Source: Flavobacteriales bacterium UBA5040 (GTDB lineage Bacteria > Bacteroidota > Bacteroidia > Flavobacteriales > Weeksellaceae). From it: a stretch of 64,000 bases of DNA. Shown here piece by piece: positions 1 through 8,318 of the stretch. Under the pieces are notes generated by a model. That model worked only from the letters and a program-made list of their open reading frames with translations. It searched no databases and was not told the DNA's origin. The stretch spans positions 83,701-147,700 of the forward strand of contig DIBY01000009.1 in the NCBI GenBank assembly GCA_002415135.1, in the 5' to 3' direction. The stretch's first letter is position 1, and every line of letters begins with the position of its first letter. A program made the translations under genes and the position numbers.

Positions 1-992
1 ATTGGTCTTAATGAATCCGGTAAATCATTCATCTGTGCTGCAATCGTGTCATCGTTGATCACTTTCGCCGCTCTTTCCAATAATCTGGAGTGAAGGTAGA
101 AAACGTCACCTGGATAAGCTTCACGGCCCGGTGGTCTTCTTAACAATAAAGAAAGCTCACGGTAAGCTACCGCCTGTTTCGATAAATCATCATAAATGAT
201 CAAAGCCGGACGACCAGTATCACGGAAAAACTCACCGATCGCTGCTCCAGCCATTGGTGCATAAACCTGCATCGGAGCTGGGTCAGAAGCGTTTGCTGCT
301 ACAATTACGGTATAAGCTAAAGCGCCTTTGTCTTCTAATGTTTTAACAATTTGCGCAACGGTTGAACCTTTTTGTCCAATCGCTACATATATACAGAATA
401 CAGGTTCACCTGCATCATAAAATTCTCTTTGATTAATGATCGTATCGATCGCAACAACAGTTTTACCTGTCTGACGGTCACCGATGATCAACTCTCTTTG
501 TCCTCTTCCAACAGGGATCATGGAATCAATTGCAACAATACCCGTTTGAAGTGGTTCAGTTACCGGCTGACGGAAAATTACTCCCGGAGCTTTTCTCTCC
601 AAAGGCAATTCATAAGTTTCACCTGTGATTGGACCTTTACCATCAATTGGATTTCCTAAAGTGTCAACTACTCTACCCAACATTCCTTCACCAACTTTGA
701 TGGATGAAATTCTTTGAGTTCTGTTAACTGTATCACCTTCTTTTACCAATTTAGATTCACCCAATAGAGCTACACCTACATTGTCTTCAGCAAGGTTAAG
801 AACGATTCCTTCAACACCGCTTTGGAATTTTACCAATTCACCGTACTGAACATTTTCTAAACCGTACACTAAAGCGATACCATCACCGATGGTTAATACC
901 GTTCCTACTTCTTCTACATTAGATTGCGTCTCGAAGTTAGCTAACTGCTGTTTAAGAATTGCAGATACTTCTGCCGGATTTATTTCTGCCAT
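1..992 (-). CDS. atpA: ATP synthase F1 subunit alpha (partial, 3' end beyond window)
   Basis: Nucleotide-binding alpha subunit of the F1 head of ATP synthase, a cytoplasmic-face membrane complex. The first 330 residues are visible, starting MAEINPAEV at an ATG at 992; the gene runs off the left edge. The N-terminal beta-barrel is followed by the nucleotide-binding domain with Walker A GDRQTGKT at residues 171-178 and the family signature region after it. It lies 18 nt downstream of atpH and is the last visible gene of the operon atpB-E-F-H-A. Subunit order is standard. Genes for gamma, beta and epsilon are not in the window; in Bacteroidota beta and epsilon are commonly encoded elsewhere. Identification is secure. 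Confidence 0.97.
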   Translation of the reverse strand, partial: MAEINPAEVSAILKQQLANFETQSNVEEVGTVLTIGDGIALVYGLENVQYGELVKFQSGVEGIVLNLAEDNVGVALLGESKLVKEGDTVNRTQRISSIKVGEGMLGRVVDTLGNPIDGKGPITGETYELPLERKAPGVIFRQPVTEPLQTGIVAIDSMIPVGRGQRELIIGDRQTGKTVVAIDTIINQREFYDAGEPVFCIYVAIGQKGSTVAQIVKTLEDKGALAYTVIVAANASDPAPMQVYAPMAGAAIGEFFRDTGRPALIIYDDLSKQAVAYRELSLLLRRPPGREAYPGDVFYLHSRLLERAAKVINDDTIAAQMNDLPDSLRP

Positions 993-1010
993 TTTATGGT
1001 TGTTTTTGTC

Positions 1011-1550
1011 TTAATTTAATTGAAATTCTTTATTCAATCGGCTTAATTTTGTTTTCACCGACTCATCTATCTGCTGATCTCCAACACGCAAAATATATCC
1101 TCCTAAGATCTCAGGATTGATAATTGATTTTACGTCGAACTGGTTATTATGATTAACAAGGCTTGTTGATTTCAGGATACTGTCAATATTCTCCTGAGAA
1201 AGTGCCGTTGCAGAAGTCAAAGTAATTCTTTGTACTCCATTAATGTCTTCCACTTTGTTAATATATTCCTGACCAATATTACTCAATTGCCCTTCTCTAC
1301 CATGTTTGATGACCAACTGAATTAAATTCTTAGATACAGGAGAAAAGCTTTTAAAAATCTCTGCCGAAACACTGATTTTTTTCTTCACCTCAATAATTGG
1401 TGAATGGAAAAAGCTCTGCAACTCTTTTGATTTTTCTATTGTATTTACCATGTCTCTCATTTCAAAGAAAACAGAACGTGTAGTTCCTGCTTCCTGCGTG
1501 AAATTCAGTAGACCTTGTGCATACCTTTTTGCAACTTTACTTGTACGCAT
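1011..1550 (-). CDS. atpH: ATP synthase F1 subunit delta
   Basis: Delta (OSCP-like) subunit, 179 aa, which links the F1 head to the peripheral stalk. The N-terminal helical bundle starts MRTSKVAKRYAQGLLNF, the usual opening of the family, and the C-terminal part has the typical GGYILRVGDQQIDESVKTKLSRL signature spread over the last 30 residues. Length is normal for the family. The start lies one base after the atpF stop, so the two are translationally close, and atpA follows after 18 nt. Short hits on the opposite strand here are shadows. Confidence 0.96.
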   Translation of the reverse strand: MRTSKVAKRYAQGLLNFTQEAGTTRSVFFEMRDMVNTIEKSKELQSFFHSPIIEVKKKISVSAEIFKSFSPVSKNLIQLVIKHGREGQLSNIGQEYINKVEDINGVQRITLTSATALSQENIDSILKSTSLVNHNNQFDVKSIINPEILGGYILRVGDQQIDESVKTKLSRLNKEFQLN

Positions 1551-1551
1551 A

Positions 1552-2040
1552 CTAGTTTAAGTTAGAAGAATTAAGGATGTTTGCTACTAATGCATCTTGT
1601 GCACCATCATTATCTAATTTTTGTTTCAAAATAGATTCTGCGATGTTTACAGACAAAGCACCAATTTGGCTTTTGATATCCGAAACTGCGGCAGATTTTT
1701 CTGCCTGGATGGTTTGTCTTGCAGATTCGATCATTTTATCAGCTTCTGTTTTTGCCAGACCTTTGGCTTCGCCTACGATTCTATCTCTAATATCTCTAGC
1801 CTCTTTCAAAATCTGATCACGTTCTACTTTCGCCTCACGGATGATGATTTCATTTTCAGCTTTCAAGTTTTCAACTTCTTGTTTTGCCAATTTAGCTTGA
1901 TTCAAAGAATCAACGATGGTCACTTCTCTTTCATTGATCGCAGATAAAATTGGTTTCCACGCAAACTTTGCCAATAAAAACAAGAGGATCAAAAAGGTTA
2001 AAGTCATCCAAAACAATAAGCCAATTCCCGGTTCTATCAT
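1552..2040 (-). CDS. atpF: ATP synthase F0 subunit b
   Basis: Peripheral-stalk subunit b, 162 aa. One N-terminal membrane helix spans about residues 5-27, followed by a long charged alpha-helical region rich in Ala, Glu, Lys and Arg that forms the dimeric stalk to delta. Length and topology are normal. It lies between atpE, 93 nt upstream, and atpH, 1 nt downstream. Two open frames of 79 and 108 codons on the opposite strand come from its regular helical codon pattern and are not genes. Confidence 0.96.
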   Translation of the reverse strand: MIEPGIGLLFWMTLTFLILLFLLAKFAWKPILSAINEREVTIVDSLNQAKLAKQEVENLKAENEIIIREAKVERDQILKEARDIRDRIVGEAKGLAKTEADKMIESARQTIQAEKSAAVSDIKSQIGALSVNIAESILKQKLDNDGAQDALVANILNSSNLN

Positions 2041-2133
2041 AATAGTAATTTTTTGTAATTTTTTTTCTTTATGGAAGTTAAAAAATTCTTAGCAGAGCCA
2101 ACCGCGCTGCTAAGAACTAGTTTCTGAGGTTTC

Positions 2134-2355
2134 TTACTTAACGAACGCTCCAAAGATGATCGCGATCAAACCAGCACCCTCGATAAGACCAGCAGCAATA
2201 AGCATTGCTCCTTGAATTTTACCCGCTTGTTCTGGTTGTCTTGCAATAGCATCCATTGCATGTCCACCGATTTTACCAATACCTAGACCAACGCCTAATA
2301 CTGCTAAACCGATTCCTACGTAAATAAGTCCTACTCCTTGTGAAATCTCTTCCAT
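2134..2355 (-). CDS. atpE: ATP synthase F0 subunit c
   Basis: Rotor-ring proteolipid, 73 aa, made of two hydrophobic helices joined by a polar loop containing ARQPE at residues 38-42. The ion-carrying carboxylate is Glu59 in helix 2. The first helix is glycine-rich, as needed for tight ring packing. I see no Gln/Glu pair of the sodium type in helix 1, so a proton-coupled ring is the likely reading. It follows atpB by 38 nt in the same operon. Confidence 0.97.
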   Translation of the reverse strand: MEEISQGVGLIYVGIGLAVLGVGLGIGKIGGHAMDAIARQPEQAGKIQGAMLIAAGLIEGAGLIAIIFGAFVK

Positions 2356-2393
2356 AATAAAAATATATAAAGGTTAAAAATATTCTAAATTAA

Positions 2394-3509
2394 TTAATGT
2401 GCTCCTTCATGTTCGTGCTCTTGAACTGCCATTCCAATAAACAAAGCTGAAAGAACGGTAAAGATATAGGCCTGTAAAGCTGCTACTAATATTTCCAGCA
2501 CTCCGATGAATAATCCAAGTGGAACTGAAGCAAACCCTAAAAGCGGTGTTTTAAAAATAAAGATCAATGACATGATCGCTAAGACCATAATGTGACCTGC
2601 TGTAATATTTGCAAAAAGTCGCATCATTAAAGCAAAAGGCTTTGTAAAGATCCCAATGATTTCAATAGGAACCATAATTGGGTATAACAATAATGGAACT
2701 GGTGGCATAAAGATGTGTTTCCAGTAATCTTTGTTTGCACTAAAGATCGTAATCAATAAAGTAATGATTGCTAAAACTGCTGTCGTTGCAATGTTTCCTG
2801 TTAAGTTATATCCAAACGGTGCGAATGGAATCAAACCAAACATGTTATTAAACCAGATGAAGAAAAATACAGTCAATAAATAAGGCATGTATTTTTTATA
2901 CTTCTTAGCGCCGATATTTGGAATTGCTACTTCGTCTCTAATGAAAAGAATAACCGGTTCCATAAATCTTCCGAATCCGCTAGGAACTAAAGATTTCGCA
3001 TATCCTCTTGCCATTCCAATAAAAACAAGGAACATGAAGAAGATCGAAATAAAGATCGCTGCTACGTTTTTCGTAATTGAGAAATCGTAGAAAGCATTAT
3101 CTGAATTATGTTTTCCGCTTAGTACAGAGAATAATTTTGCCTGCTCTAAACCTTGAGTTGATTTAACAATACCGTGATCTAAAGTATAACCGTCATGTTC
3201 ATGTCCGTGAGCGATGGTACTTGACATCATGGTATGAAGTCCGTTTTTGTCTTTAATAATTACAGGTAAAGGAATAGAAACGTGGTGTTCTTCTGGAGTT
3301 CCCTCGTTCAAAGTTAAGATATGCCACTCGTTAGAATCACTAATGTGACTCATGATCATACTTTTCGCATCAAATTTTTGATTATCATCTACAATTTTCT
3401 GTTCTAAACTTTCAGTAGATTTTGCTTCAACTTCTTGCTGTGCATAAGTGAATACACTTGAAAGCGTAAGAAATAAAACGAAAAATAAAGAAGAAATTCT
3501 CTTGTTCAT
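2394..3509 (-). CDS. atpB: ATP synthase F0 subunit a, with N-terminal signal-peptide extension
   Basis: Stator channel subunit a, 371 aa, longer than the 250-270 aa of the E. coli type. The first 24 residues (MNKRISSLFFVLFLTLSSVF then TYAQ) look like a cleavable signal peptide. About 100 polar residues follow, with a HGHEHDGY histidine-rich stretch, before the first membrane helix. The conserved arginine helix reads MMRLFANITAGH, with the key Arg near residue 296. The extended N-terminus is common in Bacteroidota. It is the first core subunit gene of the operon, with a TATATTTG -7 element just upstream. Confidence 0.95.
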   Translation of the reverse strand: MNKRISSLFFVLFLTLSSVFTYAQQEVEAKSTESLEQKIVDDNQKFDAKSMIMSHISDSNEWHILTLNEGTPEEHHVSIPLPVIIKDKNGLHTMMSSTIAHGHEHDGYTLDHGIVKSTQGLEQAKLFSVLSGKHNSDNAFYDFSITKNVAAIFISIFFMFLVFIGMARGYAKSLVPSGFGRFMEPVILFIRDEVAIPNIGAKKYKKYMPYLLTVFFFIWFNNMFGLIPFAPFGYNLTGNIATTAVLAIITLLITIFSANKDYWKHIFMPPVPLLLYPIMVPIEIIGIFTKPFALMMRLFANITAGHIMVLAIMSLIFIFKTPLLGFASVPLGLFIGVLEILVAALQAYIFTVLSALFIGMAVQEHEHEGAH

Positions 3510-3529
3510 AGGTCAAATTTATCGGTTTG

Positions 3530-3537
3530 CAAATATA
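3530..3537 (-). promoter_or_regulatory. -7 promoter element before atpB
   Basis: On the minus strand this reads TATATTTG, matching the Bacteroidota -7 consensus TAnnTTTG, 21 nt upstream of the atpB ATG. A second match (TAAATTTG, 3514-3521) lies almost on the start codon. No good -33 TTG at the expected spacing was picked out. Confidence 0.45.
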
Positions 3538-3590
3538 TTGAAATTATTAAAACTTACCAATACAAAAAATTGATTTTTATCAGTTAATTT

Positions 3591-3860
3591 TTAAGATTGA
3601 TTTAGGATCTTAATTACTTTAAAATAAAGGAAGATTGCAGTGACTAAAAATGCTGCAATAACTGCCAAGAAATTTGACGTCGTATTTTCTAAATTTAGAA
3701 GCCAAAATCCTACCCAAATGATATCTTTAATAATGTTAACCATTAAAAATTTCATTGCCGGGTTTTCTTTTTTGATCAAATATTTTTTGAAAATGTAGAA
3801 GAGAATTACATTTAAAAAAGCCGCAGACAGGAATAATAAAGATATATTTACAATATTCAT
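3591..3860 (-). CDS. small membrane protein at the head of the ATP synthase operon
   Basis: Protein of 89 aa with three predicted membrane helices at about residues 5-25, 37-57 and 64-84, separated by short basic loops. It lies upstream of atpB on the same strand, with its own TATTTTTG promoter element just before the ATG. Position and topology suggest an AtpI-like or accessory factor of ATP synthase assembly. No AtpI sequence motif is recognisable, so this is inference from context only. Confidence 0.75.
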   Translation of the reverse strand: MNIVNISLLFLSAAFLNVILFYIFKKYLIKKENPAMKFLMVNIIKDIIWVGFWLLNLENTTSNFLAVIAAFLVTAIFLYFKVIKILNQS

Positions 3861-3864
3861 GGTG

Positions 3865-3872
3865 CAAAAATA
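3865..3872 (-). promoter_or_regulatory. -7 promoter element for the small membrane protein
   Basis: Minus-strand TATTTTTG (TAnnTTTG consensus) ends five bases before the ATG at 3860. The transcript would have almost no leader. It forms a back-to-back pair with the ffh promoter element at 3904-3911. Confidence 0.45.
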
Positions 3873-3903
3873 AGCAAGTTTATTATAATTGAACGAAATT
3901 CCT

Positions 3904-3911
3904 TATTTTTG
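3904..3911 (+). promoter_or_regulatory. -7 promoter element for ffh
   Basis: TATTTTTG, matching TAnnTTTG, 19 nt before the ffh ATG. A TTG lies at 3889-3891, but the spacing (12 nt) is shorter than the usual 17-23. Confidence 0.45.
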
Positions 3912-3930
3912 CAAATCTTAAAGATAAATT

Positions 3931-5301
3931 ATGTTTAATAGCTTACAGGATAAATTAGATAAAGCGCTTCAGAATATTTCGGGGCGCGGGAAGATTTCAG
4001 AAATTAACGTTGCCGAAACGGTAAAGGAAATTCGACGTGCGTTGGTTGATGCCGATGTTAATTACAAAGTAGCGAAAGACCTCACCAAAAGAGTTCAGGA
4101 CAAAGCACTTGGTCAAAATGTACTGACGAGTTTAACGCCGGGACAGTTGATGACCAAAATCGTTCACGACGAATTGGTAGAATTAATGGGAAGCACCCAT
4201 GAAGGAATCAATCTTTCTGGCAAACCAAGTGTGATCTTAATTGCCGGTTTACAAGGTTCTGGTAAAACCACCTTCTCTGGAAAACTAGCTCATTATTTAA
4301 AACAAAAGAGAAGCAAAAAACCACTTTTGGTAGCGTGCGACGTTTATCGTCCAGCTGCTGTTGAACAATTAAAAGTTTTAGGTGGTCAGGTTGGTATTCC
4401 TGTTTATACTGAAGAAGGCGCTTTGAATCCTTCCTCTATTGCTGAAAATGCAGTGAAGTTTGCGAAAGAAAATGGCCATGACGTTGTGATCGTAGATACC
4501 GCAGGACGTTTGGCTATTGATGAAGCGATGATGAACGAGATCAAATCCATTCATTATTTCATTAAGCCAGAAGAAACATTGTTCGTTGTAGATTCCATGA
4601 CAGGACAAGATGCCGTGAATACTGCAAAAGCCTTTAACGATGCTTTGAATTTCGACGGAGTTGTACTGACGAAATTAGATGGTGATACGCGAGGTGGAGC
4701 TGCTCTAACAATTCGTTCAGTCGTTGAAAAACCAATTAAGTTTATTTCGACGGGAGAAAAGATGGAAGCACTCGATGTTTTCTATCCGGAAAGAATGGCG
4801 GATCGTATTCTTGGAATGGGTGATGTTGTTTCCTTAGTAGAAAGAGCGCAGGAACAATTTGATGAGGAAGAAGCTAAAAAACTTCATAAAAAAATTGCCA
4901 AGAATGAATTTGGTTTTGATGACTTCTTAAAACAAATCAATCAGATCAAAAAGATGGGTAATATGAAAGATTTAATGGGCATGATTCCAGGAGTTGGTAA
5001 AGCCATTAAAGATGTTGATATTCAGGACGACGCTTTTAAACATATTGAAGCGATCATCCATTCTATGACGCCGGAAGAAAGAAGACGACCTTCTATTATT
5101 AATACCCAGAGAAAAAACAGAATTGCAAAAGGTGCCGGAAGAAAAATTGAAGATGTGAATGCTTTGATGAAACAATTCGAGCAGATGGGTAAAATGATGA
5201 AGATGATGCAAGGACCTCAAGGAAAGCAAATGATGGAAATGATGAGTAAAGGAGTGCCGAAAGGAGCCGGAATGCCGGGCGGTAATTTATTTGGTAGATA
5301 A
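3931..5301 (+). CDS. ffh: signal recognition particle protein Ffh
   Basis: SRP54-type GTPase, 456 aa, which binds 4.5S RNA and signal sequences and delivers ribosomes to FtsY at the membrane. The N domain (about 1-90) is followed by the G domain with GLQGSGKTT near residue 107, DTAGR and TKLDGDTRGG, then a methionine-rich M domain with the runs MMKMM and MMEMM before the glycine-rich tail. Length is normal. The gene is monocistronic: its promoter faces the divergent ATP synthase operon and a strong terminator follows at 5324-5353. Confidence 0.98.
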   Translation: MFNSLQDKLDKALQNISGRGKISEINVAETVKEIRRALVDADVNYKVAKDLTKRVQDKALGQNVLTSLTPGQLMTKIVHDELVELMGSTHEGINLSGKPSVILIAGLQGSGKTTFSGKLAHYLKQKRSKKPLLVACDVYRPAAVEQLKVLGGQVGIPVYTEEGALNPSSIAENAVKFAKENGHDVVIVDTAGRLAIDEAMMNEIKSIHYFIKPEETLFVVDSMTGQDAVNTAKAFNDALNFDGVVLTKLDGDTRGGAALTIRSVVEKPIKFISTGEKMEALDVFYPERMADRILGMGDVVSLVERAQEQFDEEEAKKLHKKIAKNEFGFDDFLKQINQIKKMGNMKDLMGMIPGVGKAIKDVDIQDDAFKHIEAIIHSMTPEERRRPSIINTQRKNRIAKGAGRKIEDVNALMKQFEQMGKMMKMMQGPQGKQMMEMMSKGVPKGAGMPGGNLFGR

Positions 5302-5323
5302 GATCATCTTAATATATAAAGCT

Positions 5324-5353
5324 AAATCCTGAGAAATTTTCTCAGGATTTTTT
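5324..5353 (+). terminator. terminator after ffh
   Basis: 13-bp perfect stem AAATCCTGAGAAA / TTTCTCAGGATTT (5324-5336 and 5338-5350) followed by a T run. It lies 22 nt after the ffh stop. Confidence 0.85.
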
Positions 5354-5516
5354 CATTGTTAGTTTTATTGAGTTGAATAAAACAGAAATACGCATCAATT
5401 TTAAATGAGCTTAAATTCATTTGAATGATAAAAGTCAATTAATATAAGTAGTTTTATTCTATCCATAAAAAAAGCCAGTAAAAATACCGACCTTAGAATT
5501 ACGATATCATAAAAAA

Positions 5517-5537
5517 ATCCCGCTAAAAGCGGGATTA
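5517..5537 (-). terminator. terminator after the outer-membrane barrel gene
   Basis: Stem AATCCCGCT / AGCGGGATT with an AAA loop; the run of A to its left gives the T tract on the minus strand. It lies 20 nt downstream of the stop at 5558. Confidence 0.75.
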
Positions 5538-5557
5538 ATAAATCGATATATTTTTAT

Positions 5558-6166
5558 TTAGAATTTGTAAACCAATCCTAGAGAAATATTGTTTAGGTCT
5601 AAACCAATACCGAAGTTGTCAGTAGCTATAGCACCATCAACATCTGGTTTTACAGAAGAATAATTAACGATTCCCAAAGTTGCTTCTAACGCAAAGTTTG
5701 GTGAAAGAAAGTAATTAATCCCTGGAGCAAGTGCGACGTTAAATCCATTTGCTTTACTATCAGTTGAAATACTTCCTGCTTTTACTGTATTTTTTGCGTT
5801 AGCATAGTTTGCAGCTAATTCACCAAAGATAGAGAATCTAGATGCAGGCATCCAGTAATATCTACCAAATGCTCCGATTGCGAAAGTATTAACCTCATTA
5901 GAGAGTTCTACATTTGCTACCGTATTTTTGTCTGTTGAATTTATGTAACCAACTCTTGCTCCAAGCGCAACGTTAGATGTTACAAAATAGCCAACACTTG
6001 GCGCTATAGTAAAGGTATTGCTTTTTACATCTCCAGTAGTTTGAGAATTAAATCCTACTCCTCCAGTAATAAAGGTATCACCCATGTTAAATCCAACGGT
6101 TTCAGTTTCCTGAGCATTCACACCTGCGAAAAGTGCAACTGCACCTAATACTAATAATTTTTTCAT
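5558..6166 (-). CDS. outer membrane beta-barrel protein (porin family)
   Basis: Secreted protein of 202 aa. The first 19 residues (MKKLLVLGAVALFAGVNAQ) are a signal peptide. The mature part shows alternating hydrophobic strands and glycine-rich turns, with an aromatic C-terminus ending LGLVYKF, the typical last strand of an outer-membrane barrel. Eight strands would fit the size, as in OmpW/OmpX-like proteins. No plug or peptidoglycan-binding domain is present. It is monocistronic with a well-formed promoter and a terminator. The function cannot be taken further from sequence. Confidence 0.85.
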   Translation of the reverse strand: MKKLLVLGAVALFAGVNAQETETVGFNMGDTFITGGVGFNSQTTGDVKSNTFTIAPSVGYFVTSNVALGARVGYINSTDKNTVANVELSNEVNTFAIGAFGRYYWMPASRFSIFGELAANYANAKNTVKAGSISTDSKANGFNVALAPGINYFLSPNFALEATLGIVNYSSVKPDVDGAIATDNFGIGLDLNNISLGLVYKF

Positions 6167-6191
6167 TGTTCTATTTTTAAAATTTAGAATG

Positions 6192-6218
6192 CAAAACTAA
6201 TTAAACAAACGTTTAACA
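6192..6218 (-). promoter_or_regulatory. promoter of the outer-membrane barrel gene
   Basis: Minus strand: TTG, 17 nt, then TAGTTTTG (6199 down to 6192). This fits TTG-N17-23-TAnnTTTG and lies 26 nt before the ATG at 6166. Confidence 0.6.
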
Positions 6219-6337
6219 ACAAAAAAATAGCTGATCGATTATTTAAAAACTGATTTTATTCATATTTAGAGTTTTTAACACTCCATAAATTTCTTGTATT
6301 TATATTTTTCACTTAATTACAAGCCTTCGTAAAAATA

Positions 6338-7297
6338 TCATTCTTCTCTTTGTCTTTTTTCTTCTGCGCCATAAGCGTGAATAATCTTTCTAACAATTGG
6401 ATGTCTTACAACATCTTCTTCCGTTAAATACACAAAACCTATTTCATCCACTTCGCTAAGAATTCTCATCGACTCTTTTAAACCAGATTTCTGACGCATC
6501 GGTAAATCGACCTGACTTGGATCGCCAGTGATGATAAATTTTGCATTCATTCCCATTCGGGTAAGAAACATTTTCATTTGAGAATGCGTCGTATTTTGGG
6601 CTTCATCCAGAATAACAAATGCTTCATCTAAAGTCCGGCCTCTCATAAAAGCAAGCGGCGCGACTTCTATCACTTTTTTCTCAATAAAACTTTCTAATTT
6701 CTCATGCGGAATCATATCGCGCAGTGCATCATATAATGGTTGTAAATAAGGATCTAGTTTTTCTTTTAAATCTCCCGGTAAAAAGCCTAAACTCTCACCT
6801 GCTTCAACAGCTGGTCTCGTTAAAATAATTCTTTTGACTTCTTTATCCCGCAAAGCTCTTACGGCTAATGCAACACTGGTATAAGTTTTTCCGGTTCCGG
6901 CGGGTCCGATTGCGAATACCATGTCTTTCGTATCACATGCTTTTACCAATTTTTTAAGGTTCGTGGTTTTCGCTTTAATGATTTTTCCACCAATTCCTTT
7001 TACGATAATATCCTGGTCAAAAACCATTTGTTTTTCAGCTTCATCTTTGATATCCAGAATGCTTTCGAAATCTTTTAAGGTAATCGAATTGTTTTTAGAA
7101 ATAAAACTCACCACATCATCTAACTTAAGCTTCAAGATATCCAACACCTCGCGCGGCCCCAAAGCAAGAATAAAATGGTCTCTACCCGTTATTTTAAGCG
7201 TCGGAAATTTGGACTTTAACAAATTAAAATATTGATTATTAACTCCATAAAAAGTCTTGGCATCAATGCCTTCAATTTCGTATTTCAGTTCAAACAT
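6338..7297 (-). CDS. phoH: PhoH family ATPase
   Basis: P-loop ATPase of the PhoH/YbeZ family, 319 aa, usual length. Walker A is GPAGTGKT at residues 131-138, and Walker B is in FVILDEAQN near residue 230, followed by the STGDPSQVDLP-like motif (here ITGDPSQVDLP). An N-terminal KH-like region precedes the ATPase. Family members act with the endoribonuclease YbeY in ribosome and RNA quality control; ybeY is not in this window. It is divergent from the SAM hydrolase gene. No terminator was found in the 170 nt before the barrel gene. Confidence 0.95.
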   Translation of the reverse strand: MFELKYEIEGIDAKTFYGVNNQYFNLLKSKFPTLKITGRDHFILALGPREVLDILKLKLDDVVSFISKNNSITLKDFESILDIKDEAEKQMVFDQDIIVKGIGGKIIKAKTTNLKKLVKACDTKDMVFAIGPAGTGKTYTSVALAVRALRDKEVKRIILTRPAVEAGESLGFLPGDLKEKLDPYLQPLYDALRDMIPHEKLESFIEKKVIEVAPLAFMRGRTLDEAFVILDEAQNTTHSQMKMFLTRMGMNAKFIITGDPSQVDLPMRQKSGLKESMRILSEVDEIGFVYLTEEDVVRHPIVRKIIHAYGAEEKRQREE

Positions 7298-7399
7298 ATA
7301 TCACCTGTTTTAAATATTTATTTTTATTAAATGTATCGATTTTATTTGAAATAGGAGTTTAACTTTTCCACAATGGTGCTTAAAATATTTTTTTATCGC

Positions 7400-7407
7400 T
7401 AAATTTG
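7400..7407 (+). promoter_or_regulatory. -7 promoter element for the SAM hydrolase gene
   Basis: TAAATTTG, consensus TAnnTTTG, 19 nt before the ATG at 7427. Confidence 0.45.
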
Positions 7408-7426
7408 TGGTTTCCTAAAAATACAG

Positions 7427-8254
7427 ATGGCAGTTATTACTTTTACTTCAGATTACGGATTGGTCGACCACAGAGTTGCGGCAGTGAAAGGTGCTATTTT
7501 AAAACTAAAAGAAGAGCTTACCATTGTAGATATTACACATCAAATACAAGCCTACAATCTTCTGCAGACCGCTTATGTCGTAAGAAATGCCTATTCATTT
7601 TTTCCCAAAGGAACGGTTCATATTATCTCCGTAGATAGCTTTTACACCAAAGAAAGAAAATGTATTCTTTACAAAGCGGATGATCATTATTTTATCGCTG
7701 CTGATAATGGACTTCTAAGTTTGATTTTCTATGATATTAAACCTGAAGAAGTTTATGAAATCACGTTCAACAATAGATTTGATGATGAAGTCCGGTTTAC
7801 GTCCACCGATATTTTTGCACCTGTTGCGGTACATCTTCAAAATGGAGGTTTGCCAGAAGTTATTGGCCGCAAATTTAAAGATCCGAAACAACTTTCTTTT
7901 CCACGCGCTGTATTTAATGAAAGCGAAAAAATGCTGATCGGAGAAATAATGTACATCGATAATTTCGGTAATGTAGTTTCCAATATCTCCAAAAAAAACT
8001 TTGAAAAAAGCAGTGTTGGATTTGAAAGTTTTATCGTGAAATTTAGAAATTTAGCTTTATCCAGAATACACGATCAATATACCGACCTGGTGAATGACTG
8101 GAATAAAGAACAGGAATTTCATGGAAAAGCGGCGGCCGTATTTAATGATGCCGGTTTGTTAGAATTAACCATATACAAAGGGAATGGTGAAAGTGGCGCC
8201 AAAACGCTATTCGGTTTACAAGTAGGCGAAAGCATCTATATTGAATTTCAATAA
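7427..8254 (+). CDS. SAM hydroxide adenosyltransferase (SAM hydrolase, DUF62 family)
   Basis: Protein of 275 aa in the family that includes fluorinase/chlorinase and the common S-adenosyl-L-methionine hydrolases, which split SAM to adenosine and methionine with water. The N-terminal FTSDYGLVDH carries the conserved Asp pair; AADNGLLSL and the DNFGNVVSNI motif near residue 178 mark the SAM-binding interface between the two domains. Housekeeping members hydrolyse SAM, and halogenase activity is not indicated. It is monocistronic with a terminator at 8271-8300. The start is fixed by the upstream -7 element. Confidence 0.9.
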   Translation: MAVITFTSDYGLVDHRVAAVKGAILKLKEELTIVDITHQIQAYNLLQTAYVVRNAYSFFPKGTVHIISVDSFYTKERKCILYKADDHYFIAADNGLLSLIFYDIKPEEVYEITFNNRFDDEVRFTSTDIFAPVAVHLQNGGLPEVIGRKFKDPKQLSFPRAVFNESEKMLIGEIMYIDNFGNVVSNISKKNFEKSSVGFESFIVKFRNLALSRIHDQYTDLVNDWNKEQEFHGKAAAVFNDAGLLELTIYKGNGESGAKTLFGLQVGESIYIEFQ

Positions 8255-8270
8255 AAAATTGACATAAAAA

Positions 8271-8300
8271 TAGCCGGCGTTTTAATTGCCGGCTAATTTT
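8271..8300 (+). terminator. bidirectional terminator between SAM hydrolase and metalloprotease genes
   Basis: Stem TAGCCGGC (8271-8278) / GCCGGCTA (8288-8295) followed by ATTTTTAT. The upstream A run gives a weaker T tract for the convergent gene. Confidence 0.8.
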
Positions 8301-8318
8301 TATAGTAAAATTCTTCTT

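Noticed and set aside
372..659. 95-codon open frame on the plus strand
   Set aside because: It lies wholly inside atpA on the opposite strand and has no protein signature.
7427..8254. Halogenase (fluorinase/chlorinase) reading of the DUF62 protein
   Set aside because: Housekeeping context and family frequency favour SAM hydrolase; no halogenase-specific insert is visible.
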